A stretch of DNA of 12,625 bases from JBBQYA01 sp038209155 (GCA_038209155.1 JBBQYA010000080.1:1-12625), one strand, 5' to 3'; shown: positions 5,964 through 12,625, counted from the first letter of the stretch. Numbers and translations are program-made. The notes: generated from the sequence alone by a model not told the origin.

Positions 5964-8717
5964 ATGGAAAATAATGCTAAACATTATAACATAAATCAGC
6001 TTAGAATTGATTTATGGAACGAATTAAAAGAGAAAACCAATACCATCAATCGTTTTGAACCAAAAGATAAAGCTCAAAAAAATCTTTTACTAGAAACATC
6101 TTATTTATTAGAAAATCTTAAAAGTATTGAACAATATTTTTCTTTTCCAGGAACAGCTATTGTAGATAGAATTAGTAAATCATTAGATAAAGGTGAATCA
6201 AAAGCTGTAAGCAATCAATTAACATCCATAGTTCATTTGCTTGCGAGCGATGAGTATCGTACAAAAAAAGAATTGGTAGATGAAATTTTGGACAATAATT
6301 TCGGAAAAAATCTAAATGATACTCAACAAAAAAGTATTTCCAAAAAGATTTTCTTTGAAGTTTTATATGTAGAAGATTTATCGGCCACAGAAGAAATTGT
6401 ACTGAAAAAAAGAGTTAAAGAAATCATTAATCCAAATGGAAATTTGACCTATGATTTAGTGGTTCAACGTTCATTTCAAGATGCTTTGATTTGCTTATTT
6501 TTCAATTATAATATTCAAGCTGCTGTCATTCGTTCTGGACCATTATTATTCTCCTCAAATATTACAGATGCTATTCGTCCTTTTATCAAAAATGTTTTAA
6601 ACATTGATTTGACCAATGTTTCCAATTCAGAATTAGGAACTTTATTAGCAAAATATATTCAACAATTCAGACCTGAACTCGACCTATATTACATAACCGA
6701 CTCTTCTCTAACACATTTAGATGATTCAACGGTAAAAACGTTTAAGCGAATTTTTTATCGCATGGAAGATTTTCAAGAATTGCATCTTTCCATCATTAGT
6801 GGAATAAATGAAAAATACGAAACTCCTTTTTTTACCGCTTTAACAGAATATAGCAAAAAGCCGACGAGTGTATTTCATGCTATGCCTATTTCTAGAGGAA
6901 ACTCCGTTTTCAAATCGAGATGGATTGCAGATTTCGGTGATTTCTACGGCAGAAATGTATTTTTAGCCGAAACTTCTGCAACCAATGGAGGTTTAGATTC
7001 GCTTTTACAGCCTGTGGGACCATTGAAAAGAGCTCAACAAAAAGCAGCAAAAGCTTATGGAGCAGAACACACATTTTTTGTAACAAACGGAACTTCCACT
7101 GCCAATAAAATAGTTCAACAAGCATTAGTGAAACCTGGCGATGTGGTTTTAGTGGATAGAGATTGCCACAAATCTCACCATTATGGATTGGTGCTTACTG
7201 GAGCATTTCCAGTGTATTTAGATTCCTATCCAATTCAAGAATATTCTATGTATGGTGCTGTGCCATTACAATTAATTAAACAAAAATTACTCACTCTCAA
7301 AGCAGCAGGCAGATTAGACAGAGTGAAAATGATTTTATTAACCAATTGCACTTTTGATGGCTTGGTTTATAATGTCGAAAAAGTGATGGAGGAAGTTCTA
7401 GCTATCAAACCTGATATGGTTTTTTTATGGGACGAAGCGTGGTTTGCTTTCGCAAGTTTCACTTACACTTTTAAACAGCGTACAGGAATGTATGTTGCTA
7501 ATAAATTATTTCAAAAATATAGAAGTTCAGAATATAAAGTAAAATATAAGGAACATATCAACTCGTTAAAATTAAATGAACTCCCTACTCTCCCCGACCC
7601 AGAAAAAGTGAAAATACGGGTCTACGTAACTCAAAGTACACATAAAACACTTTCCTGCTTCCGTCAAGGTTCTATGATTCATGTCTGGGACGAAGAGTAT
7701 AGTTTGAAAGTGGCTGATATTTTCCTAGAAGCCTACATGACTCATACCACCACTTCTCCCAATTATCAAATATTGGCTTCTATGGATGCTGGCAGGCGGC
7801 AAGTAGAATTGGAAGGTTATGAATTGGTAGAACAAAGTATAGAAATGGCGATGATTTTACGTTCAAAAATTCAAAATCATCCAAGTTTGAGTAAGTATTT
7901 TCATATTCTTACTGTTCAAGATTTAATTCCAAATGAATACAGTGAGCATGGAATGGCAGAATATTATACCAAAGAAAATGGCTGGGCAAGACTAGAAGAA
8001 GCTTGGGAAAAAGATGAATTTGTAATAGATCCTACCAAAATAACCTTATTTGTTGGCAAAGCAGGAATTACAGGAGATGTTTTCAAGAATGATTATTTGA
8101 TGAATAAATTCAACATTCAAGTAAATAAAACTTCAAGAAATACGGTTCTTTTGATGACAACCATTGGTACAACAAGAGGAAGCGTTACTTTTCTAATTAA
8201 TGCTCTACTCCAAATCGCTTCAGAATTAGATGAACAAAATCGTTCGATGAATAAGCGAGAAGCAGAAATCAACAAAATTCATATTGACTCTATTTTAAAT
8301 GATGTGCCACCTCTACCTCATTTCAGTTTTTTTCATCGTTCGTTTGAAGCCACACCTGGTGTACCCGGCGGAAACATTAGAGAAGCTTATTTTTTAGCTT
8401 ATAATGAAGAAATGTGCACTTACATTCCTTTAAATGAATGTTTAGCTGCTATCAGAAACAAACAAGAATTAGTATCCACTTCTTTTGTTATTCCTTATCC
8501 TCCCGGTTTTCCAGTATTAGTTCCCGGCCAAGTTGCTAGTGAAGAAATCATAAATTTTATGATTGCTTTAGCGATTAAAGAAATACACGGATACAGAGCA
8601 GAACTAGGATTAAAAATATTTACCAAGGCCGCCTTAAGCCGAAAAGATACTATTTCTGCAATGGGTGCATTTCCATTAAATTTTAAAAAAACTAAAAAAC
8701 TAAAAGTTAATGACTGA
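5964..8717 (+). CDS. Orn/Lys/Arg-type PLP-dependent decarboxylase with N-terminal extension
   Basis: Fold-type I PLP enzyme of the prokaryotic ornithine/lysine/arginine decarboxylase family, which converts a basic amino acid to a diamine or agmatine plus CO2. Residues 1 to about 130 are a helical, charged extension that I do not recognise. About 135-260 look like the receiver/flavodoxin-like wing domain, and about 280-700 are the catalytic core: P-F-F-T-A-L-T-E-Y, G376-T-S-T (phosphate loop), D-R-D-C-H-K-S, D490 in F-L-W-D-E-A-W (pyridine-N contact), and the Schiff-base lysine K561 in Q-S-T-H-K-T-L. The C-terminal domain contains Y-P-P-G-F-P-V-L-V-P-G. At 917 residues it is well above the roughly 715-755 of LdcI or AdiA; the extension explains most of the excess. 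The key residues are intact, so it should be active; the substrate cannot be read from sequence. It sits 11 bp after the VOC gene and overlaps the ATP-grasp gene by 8 bp. Confidence 0.93.
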   Translation: MENNAKHYNINQLRIDLWNELKEKTNTINRFEPKDKAQKNLLLETSYLLENLKSIEQYFSFPGTAIVDRISKSLDKGESKAVSNQLTSIVHLLASDEYRTKKELVDEILDNNFGKNLNDTQQKSISKKIFFEVLYVEDLSATEEIVLKKRVKEIINPNGNLTYDLVVQRSFQDALICLFFNYNIQAAVIRSGPLLFSSNITDAIRPFIKNVLNIDLTNVSNSELGTLLAKYIQQFRPELDLYYITDSSLTHLDDSTVKTFKRIFYRMEDFQELHLSIISGINEKYETPFFTALTEYSKKPTSVFHAMPISRGNSVFKSRWIADFGDFYGRNVFLAETSATNGGLDSLLQPVGPLKRAQQKAAKAYGAEHTFFVTNGTSTANKIVQQALVKPGDVVLVDRDCHKSHHYGLVLTGAFPVYLDSYPIQEYSMYGAVPLQLIKQKLLTLKAAGRLDRVKMILLTNCTFDGLVYNVEKVMEEVLAIKPDMVFLWDEAWFAFASFTYTFKQRTGMYVANKLFQKYRSSEYKVKYKEHINSLKLNELPTLPDPEKVKIRVYVTQSTHKTLSCFRQGSMIHVWDEEYSLKVADIFLEAYMTHTTTSPNYQILASMDAGRRQVELEGYELVEQSIEMAMILRSKIQNHPSLSKYFHILTVQDLIPNEYSEHGMAEYYTKENGWARLEEAWEKDEFVIDPTKITLFVGKAGITGDVFKNDYLMNKFNIQVNKTSRNTVLLMTTIGTTRGSVTFLINALLQIASELDEQNRSMNKREAEINKIHIDSILNDVPPLPHFSFFHRSFEATPGVPGGNIREAYFLAYNEEMCTYIPLNECLAAIRNKQELVSTSFVIPYPPGFPVLVPGQVASEEIINFMIALAIKEIHGYRAELGLKIFTKAALSRKDTISAMGAFPLNFKKTKKLKVND

Positions 8718-10191
8718 TACAAATAATCCAGAAAAACTCCAAAGTATCTCTGACATTCGACGCTATTTTTTATCCAATCAAACACCTATTTATTTCATTA
8801 GCGCAACCAATTTTAATTTATTAGGAGCAGATGAATGGGTCGGAAATTTTAAATTTATCACCCATATCGATAGTTTTGAAGGTCAACACCCAAATGTTTT
8901 TACTCCAAAAATGGAAATGCCACATGAGGAATTCCAAAGTATTGACGATATCAATAATTACCTGCTTCAACATCCAGAAGTAATTGACTATATTCAATCA
9001 AGAGCGGTGAATGGAAACATGGGCAAAGCTTTGTTTTTGATGTTTGATGAAAAAACCGAAAGACTCGCTAATAATTTAGGCTTAGAAGTTTGTATGCCTT
9101 CTGCGCAACTAAGAAACTATTTAGACAATAAATTAAATACAAATAGAATAGCCGAAAAAGCAGGCGTGCCTTGTGTTCCGCATATTTTATCCAAAGTAAA
9201 CGACTATAATCATTTACGATTTATTTCAAATCATTTGGGTCAACATTTAGTCATTCAAACTCCTTTTGGCGATTCGGGTCATACCACTTTCTTCATTTCC
9301 AACGAACAAGAATTTGATGTTCACAAAGCAAAAATTTTGCAAGAGAGTGAAGTTAAAATTATGAAACGCATTGACTGTATAGCTGCGGATATTGAAGGTT
9401 GTGTAACCGCCAATGGCACAATCGTTACACCATTGATGACAGAATTAGTCGGTTTCAAAGAACTCACTCCTTACAAAGGTGGCTGGTGTGGAAACGAAAT
9501 TTTTGCTAATGCATTCAATTCAGAAATTAGAGAAAAAGCAAAAAAATACACTCAACTTTTTGGAGATCAACTTTTGAAAGAAGGCTATAAAGGTTATTTC
9601 GAGCTTGATTATTTGATAGATCAAAAGGATGGTTCAATTTATTTGGGGGAATTAAATCCTAGATTCACTGGTGCAAGTTCCATGACCAATCATGCCCTTT
9701 TTGCCTATGCTGATGTACCTTTATTCCTATTTCATTTATTAGAATGGATGGATGCAAATCACACTCTCAACACCAGAGAGCTCACAGAAAAATGGTCTTT
9801 AAATGAAAATATGGACAGTTGGAGCCAATTGGTAATCAAACATACTCGCAAAACTTTAGAATTTGTCAAAAACGCTCCAGCTTCTGGTATTTGGGAAATG
9901 CAAAAAAACGAAAGCATTAAATTCAAAAAAATGGATGCTCACCGCAAATCTATTTTAGGGGATAATGAAGCTTTTTTTATGCAAATTATGCAAGAAGACG
10001 GATATTTTTATGAAGGTGCAGATTTGGGTATTTTAGTCATGCGAGGTCGTGTGATGTCCGATGATTTTATTCTAAGTCCAAGAGCACAAAAATGGATTGT
10101 AGGTATTCATTCCTATTATAAAACTGAATTATTGGAATCTTTCGAACCCGAAGATGAATTAGAACAAGCAAGCGGTTTCAAGATGATTTAG
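8710..10191 (+). CDS. ATP-grasp ligase, biotin-carboxylase-like, coupled to the decarboxylase
   Basis: Cytoplasmic ATP-grasp enzyme of 493 residues. Such enzymes activate a carboxylate as an acyl-phosphate and join it to an amine, thiol or similar nucleophile. Residues 1 to about 125 are a pre-ATP-grasp region. About 130-345 form the ATP-grasp fold: N-K-L-N-T-N-R-I-A-E-K-A-G-V-P at its start, the Gly-rich loop T-P-F-G-D-S-G-H-T-T, and the Mg/ATP residues in F-E298-L-D and G-E314-L-N316-P-R-F-T-G. About 150 C-terminal residues are unassigned. There is no biotinyl-carrier or carboxyltransferase partner, so a biotin carboxylase label would be misleading. The ATG lies inside the end of the decarboxylase gene (8-bp overlap), so the two are almost certainly co-translated and probably work in one pathway, perhaps with the decarboxylase's amine as the acceptor. 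Both substrates are unknown. Confidence 0.9.
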   Translation: MTDTNNPEKLQSISDIRRYFLSNQTPIYFISATNFNLLGADEWVGNFKFITHIDSFEGQHPNVFTPKMEMPHEEFQSIDDINNYLLQHPEVIDYIQSRAVNGNMGKALFLMFDEKTERLANNLGLEVCMPSAQLRNYLDNKLNTNRIAEKAGVPCVPHILSKVNDYNHLRFISNHLGQHLVIQTPFGDSGHTTFFISNEQEFDVHKAKILQESEVKIMKRIDCIAADIEGCVTANGTIVTPLMTELVGFKELTPYKGGWCGNEIFANAFNSEIREKAKKYTQLFGDQLLKEGYKGYFELDYLIDQKDGSIYLGELNPRFTGASSMTNHALFAYADVPLFLFHLLEWMDANHTLNTRELTEKWSLNENMDSWSQLVIKHTRKTLEFVKNAPASGIWEMQKNESIKFKKMDAHRKSILGDNEAFFMQIMQEDGYFYEGADLGILVMRGRVMSDDFILSPRAQKWIVGIHSYYKTELLESFEPEDELEQASGFKMI

Positions 10192-10419
10192 AAATGAACA
10201 GATAAATTATCAAAACCAATCTATTTGAAAAAACAATAATTTATGAATTAAACTTTGAACATTTAGAATCATTAAGCTAATTATTCAAGTGTGAAACAAA
10301 CCTTTAATCTTTAAGATTCATGGCTTTTTTTGATTAAATAAAAATTATATTTTAGGTCAGATAATTAAATTTCTAATAGATCTTACTTAATTTTAGCTTC
10401 ATTTTTTAAAATAAACAAA

Positions 10420-10803
10420 ATGAAACTACAAGAAAAAGGAAATATCACTCCACCACCGGTATTAAGCAGGTATTTAGAAATAGTTTCTCAAGAAATTCAG
10501 CATTGGCAAGGAATTATTTCCGCTACCCATTGGGAAATCTATAACAATAATAAAGCAAACGGAGCCGATTTTTATTTTGGCGAACAAGAACTTGGGCATA
10601 TTCATTTAGATGGAAGTATTCACCTCCCTTCTACCAAAGAATATTCTCAGACTCTAATAAAATCCGGTTTAGCAAAAAAATTTCCTTATGATCAAAGCTG
10701 GGTTCAATTTCAAATTTCAGATCAAAAATTGCTGATCATGCCATCTGGATATTCAAAATACATTACAATCATCTTAGTGGAGCCGATTCATCTACAATTA
10801 TGA
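10420..10803 (+). CDS. Luciferase-domain (DUF5519) small protein
   Basis: Protein of 127 residues matching the small family named 'luciferase domain' or DUF5519. The signature is E-L-G-H60-I-H62-L-D-G-S-I-H-L-P, followed by a helix (Y-S-Q-T-L-I-K-S-G-L-A) and W-V-Q-F-Q-I; family members have G-H-x-H-x-D-G-x-x-D-I-P-F-P and W-V-T-F-x-I. The family name comes from a part of some fungal luciferases; no enzymatic function is established for the bacterial proteins, and light emission should not be assumed. Here the Asp-Ile-Pro-Phe-Pro stretch is replaced by I-H-L-P-S. The gene lies 228 bp after the ATP-grasp gene, with no gene in the gap, so it is likely a separate unit. A strong intrinsic terminator follows at 10889-10923. 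There is no signal peptide, so it is probably cytoplasmic. Confidence 0.8.
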   Translation: MKLQEKGNITPPPVLSRYLEIVSQEIQHWQGIISATHWEIYNNNKANGADFYFGEQELGHIHLDGSIHLPSTKEYSQTLIKSGLAKKFPYDQSWVQFQISDQKLLIMPSGYSKYITIILVEPIHLQL

Positions 10804-10888
10804 ATACAATAGCTGAATACAAAGAATTAGCATAATCAGATTCAGAAATTCGAAAAGATTTACAATTTAAATTTATCATACTGATAAC

Positions 10889-10923
10889 GGTTTCTTTTAT
10901 TCACGAATGGAGAAACCTTTTTT
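10889..10923 (+). terminator. Intrinsic (rho-independent) terminator after the DUF5519 gene
   Basis: GGTTTCT at 10889-10895 pairs perfectly with AGAAACC at 10911-10917. The pairing can extend through T-G wobbles and an ATT/AAT step to a CACG tetraloop. Six T follow at once (10918-10923). It lies 86 bp after the stop of the DUF5519 gene in the right orientation. Its 3' arm (GGAGAAACC plus the T run) is also the first unit of the 21-bp repeat array that follows. Confidence 0.75.
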
Positions 10924-11155
10924 CATTTGGGAGAAACCTAACTGATTTTGGAGAAAATTAAATCATTTAGTAGAAACTCATTACAAAGTTGGATATGGGA
11001 ATTACTATTTTGGAGAAACCTAAACCATTTTTTTGAGAAATTTAAATAATTTAGTAGAAACTAATTACCACGTTGGAGTCAGGAATTACAAAATTGGAGA
11101 AACCTTTTAATATGTAGGAAAAACCTGTTACAAAATTGGAATCAAGCTTTATAAA
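10906..11155. repeat. Degenerate 21-bp tandem repeat array, about 12 units
   Basis: Aligning the stretch in steps of 21 gives about 12 units sharing a core near TTGGAGAAACC, followed by an AT-rich half often reading ATTACAAA. Units start at 10906, 10927, 10947 and 10967, then every 21 bp to 11135. The first three are 21, 20 and 20 bp and the last nine exactly 21 bp. The core GGAGAAACC is intact at 10909, 10930, 11012 and 11096. On the plus strand, frame 10970 reads as imperfect seven-residue repeats ([V/I/L]-G-E-T-N-Y-K type), but it has stops at 11021 and 11108 and no plausible start, so I do not call a gene. The array lies directly after a terminator. It may be a decayed repeat gene, a non-coding repeat family or a binding array. 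Confidence 0.7.
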
Positions 11156-11688
11156 TTTTGCAAATCATTCATTTTGAATTTGTTATATGTTGAATTCTAG
11201 TTTCTTTAAATTAAGGAAAAGAGGCTTGCTTTAGAAGATTTGTTAAAATTTTTTATCCAGCTTTATGATCCTCTTTAACAGCCTTTCGTAAAGTTGGTGG
11301 AATTATGTATGTGGAATAAGAATTTCCTTGGCAATATATTTTTATCTTTTTATAACCAACAGGAAATATTTTATTTATTTTTCGTTTTAATAGTTGCTTG
11401 AAAAATATCAATTAATATTTGTTTGGCTTTGAATGCTCTCCTTGATTTAATTGAATAAATTTAAATACAAATCCAGCGAATATTTCCCTTTTATTAAACA
11501 TCTAATACTTCTATTTAAGTTCACAATCCGTTGGTTTTATTTTAGTTTTTTTAATTCAATTCTAAAAGTTAAGATCAAAATTAGTTTGGTTTATTTTCAT
11601 CACAAAATAGATAGAATATCTTCTTTTACGAAATTGAATATAAATATTGTTGTTTAAAATATATTCAGGATTTCCCTTTCAATCTTAA
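11156..11688. other. Gene-free AT-rich stretch of about 530 bp
   Basis: No convincing gene, tRNA or other RNA was seen. A minus-strand frame is open from about 11411 to a stop at 11253-11255; its last residues (I-I-P-P-T-L-R-K-A-V-K-E-D-H-K-A-G) look protein-like, but there is no credible start and I do not recognise it, so it may be a remnant. A plus-strand frame near 11451-11657 has low-complexity F/K/I composition and no ATG start, and is probably chance. AAAGAGG (11218-11224) and CCTCTTT (11270-11276) are inverted repeats 45 bp apart, of unknown meaning. Confidence 0.5.
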
Positions 11689-11704
11689 TATACTTTTGTG
11701 TATA
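11689..11704. promoter_or_regulatory. Upstream copy of the TATAC-N6-GTATA inverted repeat
   Basis: TATAC at 11689-11693 and GTATA at 11700-11704 form a 16-bp inverted repeat with a 6-bp centre. It matches the second copy, 24 bp downstream, at 14 of 16 positions. The two lie upstream of the -7 box of the rrf2-like gene and are good candidates for sites bound by that regulator or another dimeric regulator. Confidence 0.5.
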
Positions 11705-11712
11705 AATTAATT

Positions 11713-11728
11713 TATACTTTTTAGTATA
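11713..11728. promoter_or_regulatory. Promoter-proximal copy of the TATAC-N6-GTATA inverted repeat
   Basis: TATAC at 11713-11717 and GTATA at 11724-11728, the same design and spacing as the copy at 11689-11704. It ends 17 bp before the -7 box, so it covers the expected -33 position; protein bound here would compete with RNA polymerase. This fits negative autoregulation of the downstream rrf2-like gene, which is an inference. Confidence 0.55.
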
Positions 11729-11745
11729 TATTAATATTAAAGTTG

Positions 11746-11753
11746 TACATTTG
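11746..11753 (+). promoter_or_regulatory. Bacteroidota-type -7 promoter box for the rrf2-like gene
   Basis: TACATTTG, a full TAnnTTTG match, 42 bp before the chosen ATG at 11796, giving a leader of roughly 35 nt. No TTTG sits at the -33 position, which is occupied by the inverted repeat at 11713-11728. The position of this box also argues against a start near 11751, which would lie inside the promoter. Confidence 0.6.
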
Positions 11754-11795
11754 CCTAAGTTTTATTTTAAATGCTATAAAATTGATGAAAGAATC

Positions 11796-12278
11796 ATGAA
11801 AATAACAGCACAGGACGAGTATGGTTTACGAATATTGGTGCGCATTGCAAAGTGTAAGGACAATACTGGTTTAAGCATTCCTCAGCTTAGCGAAGCGGAA
11901 GGACTATCCCAGCCTCATGTTGCAAAATTGACCCGAATACTTCGTATGGAAGGCTTGATTAATAGTACGAAGGGGCATGTTGGCGGGTATATACTTGCCA
12001 GACCTGCAGCCGATATAACGGTGAATCAAGTTTTGAAAGCTTTAGGTGGACGTTTATTTGATGAAGAATTTTGTGCCAATCATGTGGGAGTAATAAAACT
12101 GTGCACCAATTCTGTGGACTGTTCTATTCGTTCCCTTTGGACAATGGTGCAATCTACTATTGATAAGTTATTGGATAAAATAACATTGGCAGATTTATCA
12201 AATAGTGAAAAAGAAGCTGCATGTACGATCCAAAGTTTATTTGAGAATATTCCAATTAATATAGAGAGTAAAAACTAA
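11796..12278 (+). CDS. Rrf2/IscR-like Fe-S-sensing transcriptional regulator
   Basis: Protein of 160 residues of the Rrf2 family. The N-terminus K-I-T-A-Q-D-E-Y-G-L-R-I-L-V-R-I-A is followed by a winged helix-turn-helix: L-S-I-P-Q-L-S-E-A-E-G-L-S-Q-P-H-V-A-K-L-T-R-I-L, then the wing K-G-H-V-G-G-Y-I-L-A-R. Cys93, Cys103 and Cys109 (C-x9-C-x5-C, followed by S-I-R-S-L-W) match the three cysteines that hold a [2Fe-2S] cluster in IscR-type members, so it probably reads cellular Fe-S status. I chose ATG 11796 because the family begins with M-x-[IL] directly before the first helix; a longer frame back to 11751 would start inside the promoter. Two inverted repeats upstream suggest autoregulation. An A-type Fe-S carrier gene begins 27 bp downstream, so it most likely controls the SUF-type operon it heads. 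Confidence 0.93.
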   Translation: MKITAQDEYGLRILVRIAKCKDNTGLSIPQLSEAEGLSQPHVAKLTRILRMEGLINSTKGHVGGYILARPAADITVNQVLKALGGRLFDEEFCANHVGVIKLCTNSVDCSIRSLWTMVQSTIDKLLDKITLADLSNSEKEAACTIQSLFENIPINIESKN

Positions 12279-12305
12279 TTATTAAAAACTAAATAGCTAA
12301 ACATA

Positions 12306-12625
12306 ATGATAACAGTTTCAGAAAATGCAAAACAACATGCGTTAAGTTTAATAAAAGAAGAAAATAGACCCGAAGGAACATTCATTCGAGTAGGTGTTGA
12401 TGGTGGTGGTTGTTCCGGCCTTACTTATAAACTTGCCTTAGATAATGTACTTACAGAAAACGACCAGATTTTTGAAGACAAAGAAATAAAGATTGCCGTT
12501 GACAAAAAAAGCTTTTTGTATTTAATGGGTACAGAGCTGGATTATTCTGGAGGTATAAACGGAAAAGGATTTGTATTCATCAATCCGAACGCAAGCAGAA
12601 CTTGTGGTTGTGGAGAATCATTCGG
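12306..12625 (+). CDS. sufA: A-type Fe-S cluster carrier (SufA/IscA/HesB family), 3' end cut by window
   Basis: The visible 106 residues cover nearly the whole family length of about 108. A-type carriers accept a cluster from the assembly scaffold and pass it to target proteins in the cytoplasm. The three conserved cluster cysteines are present: Cys36 in G-G-G-C-S-G-L-T-Y, and Cys100 and Cys102 in T-C-G-C-G. Other family signatures are L-D-Y-S-G-G-I-N-G-K-G-F and F-I-N-P-N-A. It starts 27 bp after the rrf2-like gene in the same direction, so they are likely co-transcribed. In Bacteroidota this arrangement usually leads into sufBCDS, which would lie beyond the window. SufA, IscA and ErpA cannot be told apart reliably by sequence; the symbol rests on the expected SUF context. 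Confidence 0.92.
   Translation, partial: MITVSENAKQHALSLIKEENRPEGTFIRVGVDGGGCSGLTYKLALDNVLTENDQIFEDKEIKIAVDKKSFLYLMGTELDYSGGINGKGFVFINPNASRTCGCGESF

Noticed and set aside
6910..7125. Minus-strand open frame in the decarboxylase core
   Set aside because: It lies opposite the conserved PLP-binding region and its leucine-rich translation is an artefact of the coding strand.
8495..8785. Minus-strand open frame across the decarboxylase/ATP-grasp junction
   Set aside because: Antisense to two strongly supported, overlapping genes; no recognisable domain.
8710..10191. Biotin carboxylase subunit of an acyl-CoA carboxylase
   Set aside because: No biotin-carrier domain or carboxyltransferase gene is present, and the gene is coupled to a decarboxylase; only the ATP-grasp fold is shared.
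10266..10286. Hairpin GAATCATTA-AGC-TAATTATTC after the ATP-grasp gene as a terminator
   Set aside because: The stem is AT-rich with one mismatch and no T run follows, so termination here is not supported.
10906..11155. CRISPR array
   Set aside because: The units are contiguous 21-bp degenerate repeats without unique spacers, and no cas gene is nearby.
11451..11657. Open frame of 68 codons rich in F, K, I and S
   Set aside because: It starts at TTG with no promoter or family pattern, its composition simply mirrors AT-rich DNA, and it lies in a gene-free stretch.
11751..11795. Longer start for the Rrf2 regulator (15 extra residues)
   Set aside because: It would begin inside the TACATTTG promoter box, and the family N-terminus fits the ATG at 11796.

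Overview
The window is AT-rich, gene-dense bacterial DNA that looks like Bacteroidota. The evidence is the -7 promoter element TACATTTG (TAnnTTTG type), secreted proteins whose signal peptides end in ...AQ, a DUF2490 outer-membrane protein, TPR/beta-barrel proteins ending in an aromatic residue, and an Rrf2 regulator next to an A-type Fe-S carrier. I cannot place it more finely than phylum.

Layout. (1) 1-1276, plus strand: the 3' end of a stand-alone receiver (CheY-like) protein, then a DUF2490 barrel. (2) 1291-5386, minus strand: three genes with overlapping ends. They are a 731-residue fusion of a urea-transporter-like membrane domain with an M23 peptidase domain, a periplasmic-TPR/outer-membrane-barrel protein, and a small exported TPR protein. 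(3) 5515-10191, plus strand, divergent from (2): a VOC-fold protein, a 917-residue Orn/Lys/Arg-type PLP decarboxylase and a biotin-carboxylase-like ATP-grasp ligase, packed as an operon (11-bp gap, then an 8-bp overlap). (4) 10420-10803: a small luciferase-domain (DUF5519) protein, followed by a clear intrinsic terminator. (5) 10906-11155: about 12 degenerate copies of a 21-bp tandem repeat, then roughly 530 bp with no convincing gene. (6) 11689-12625: two near-identical inverted repeats and a -7 box upstream of an Rrf2/IscR-like regulator, then a SufA/IscA-type carrier cut by the window end; this is probably the start of a SUF operon.

How the genes may work together. In the minus-strand operon, an inner-membrane channel-like domain carries an M23 domain presumably facing the periplasm, and its partners sit in the periplasm and outer membrane. 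This suggests one envelope-spanning module. In the plus-strand operon, an amine-forming decarboxylase is translationally coupled to a carboxylate-amine ligase-type enzyme, which suggests a pathway that makes an amine and then conjugates it; the substrates are unknown. The last block looks like autoregulated Fe-S assembly.

Most notable for follow-up: the transporter-peptidase fusion operon, the decarboxylase/ATP-grasp pair, the 21-bp repeat array that starts inside a terminator arm, and the twin TATAC-N6-GTATA operators.
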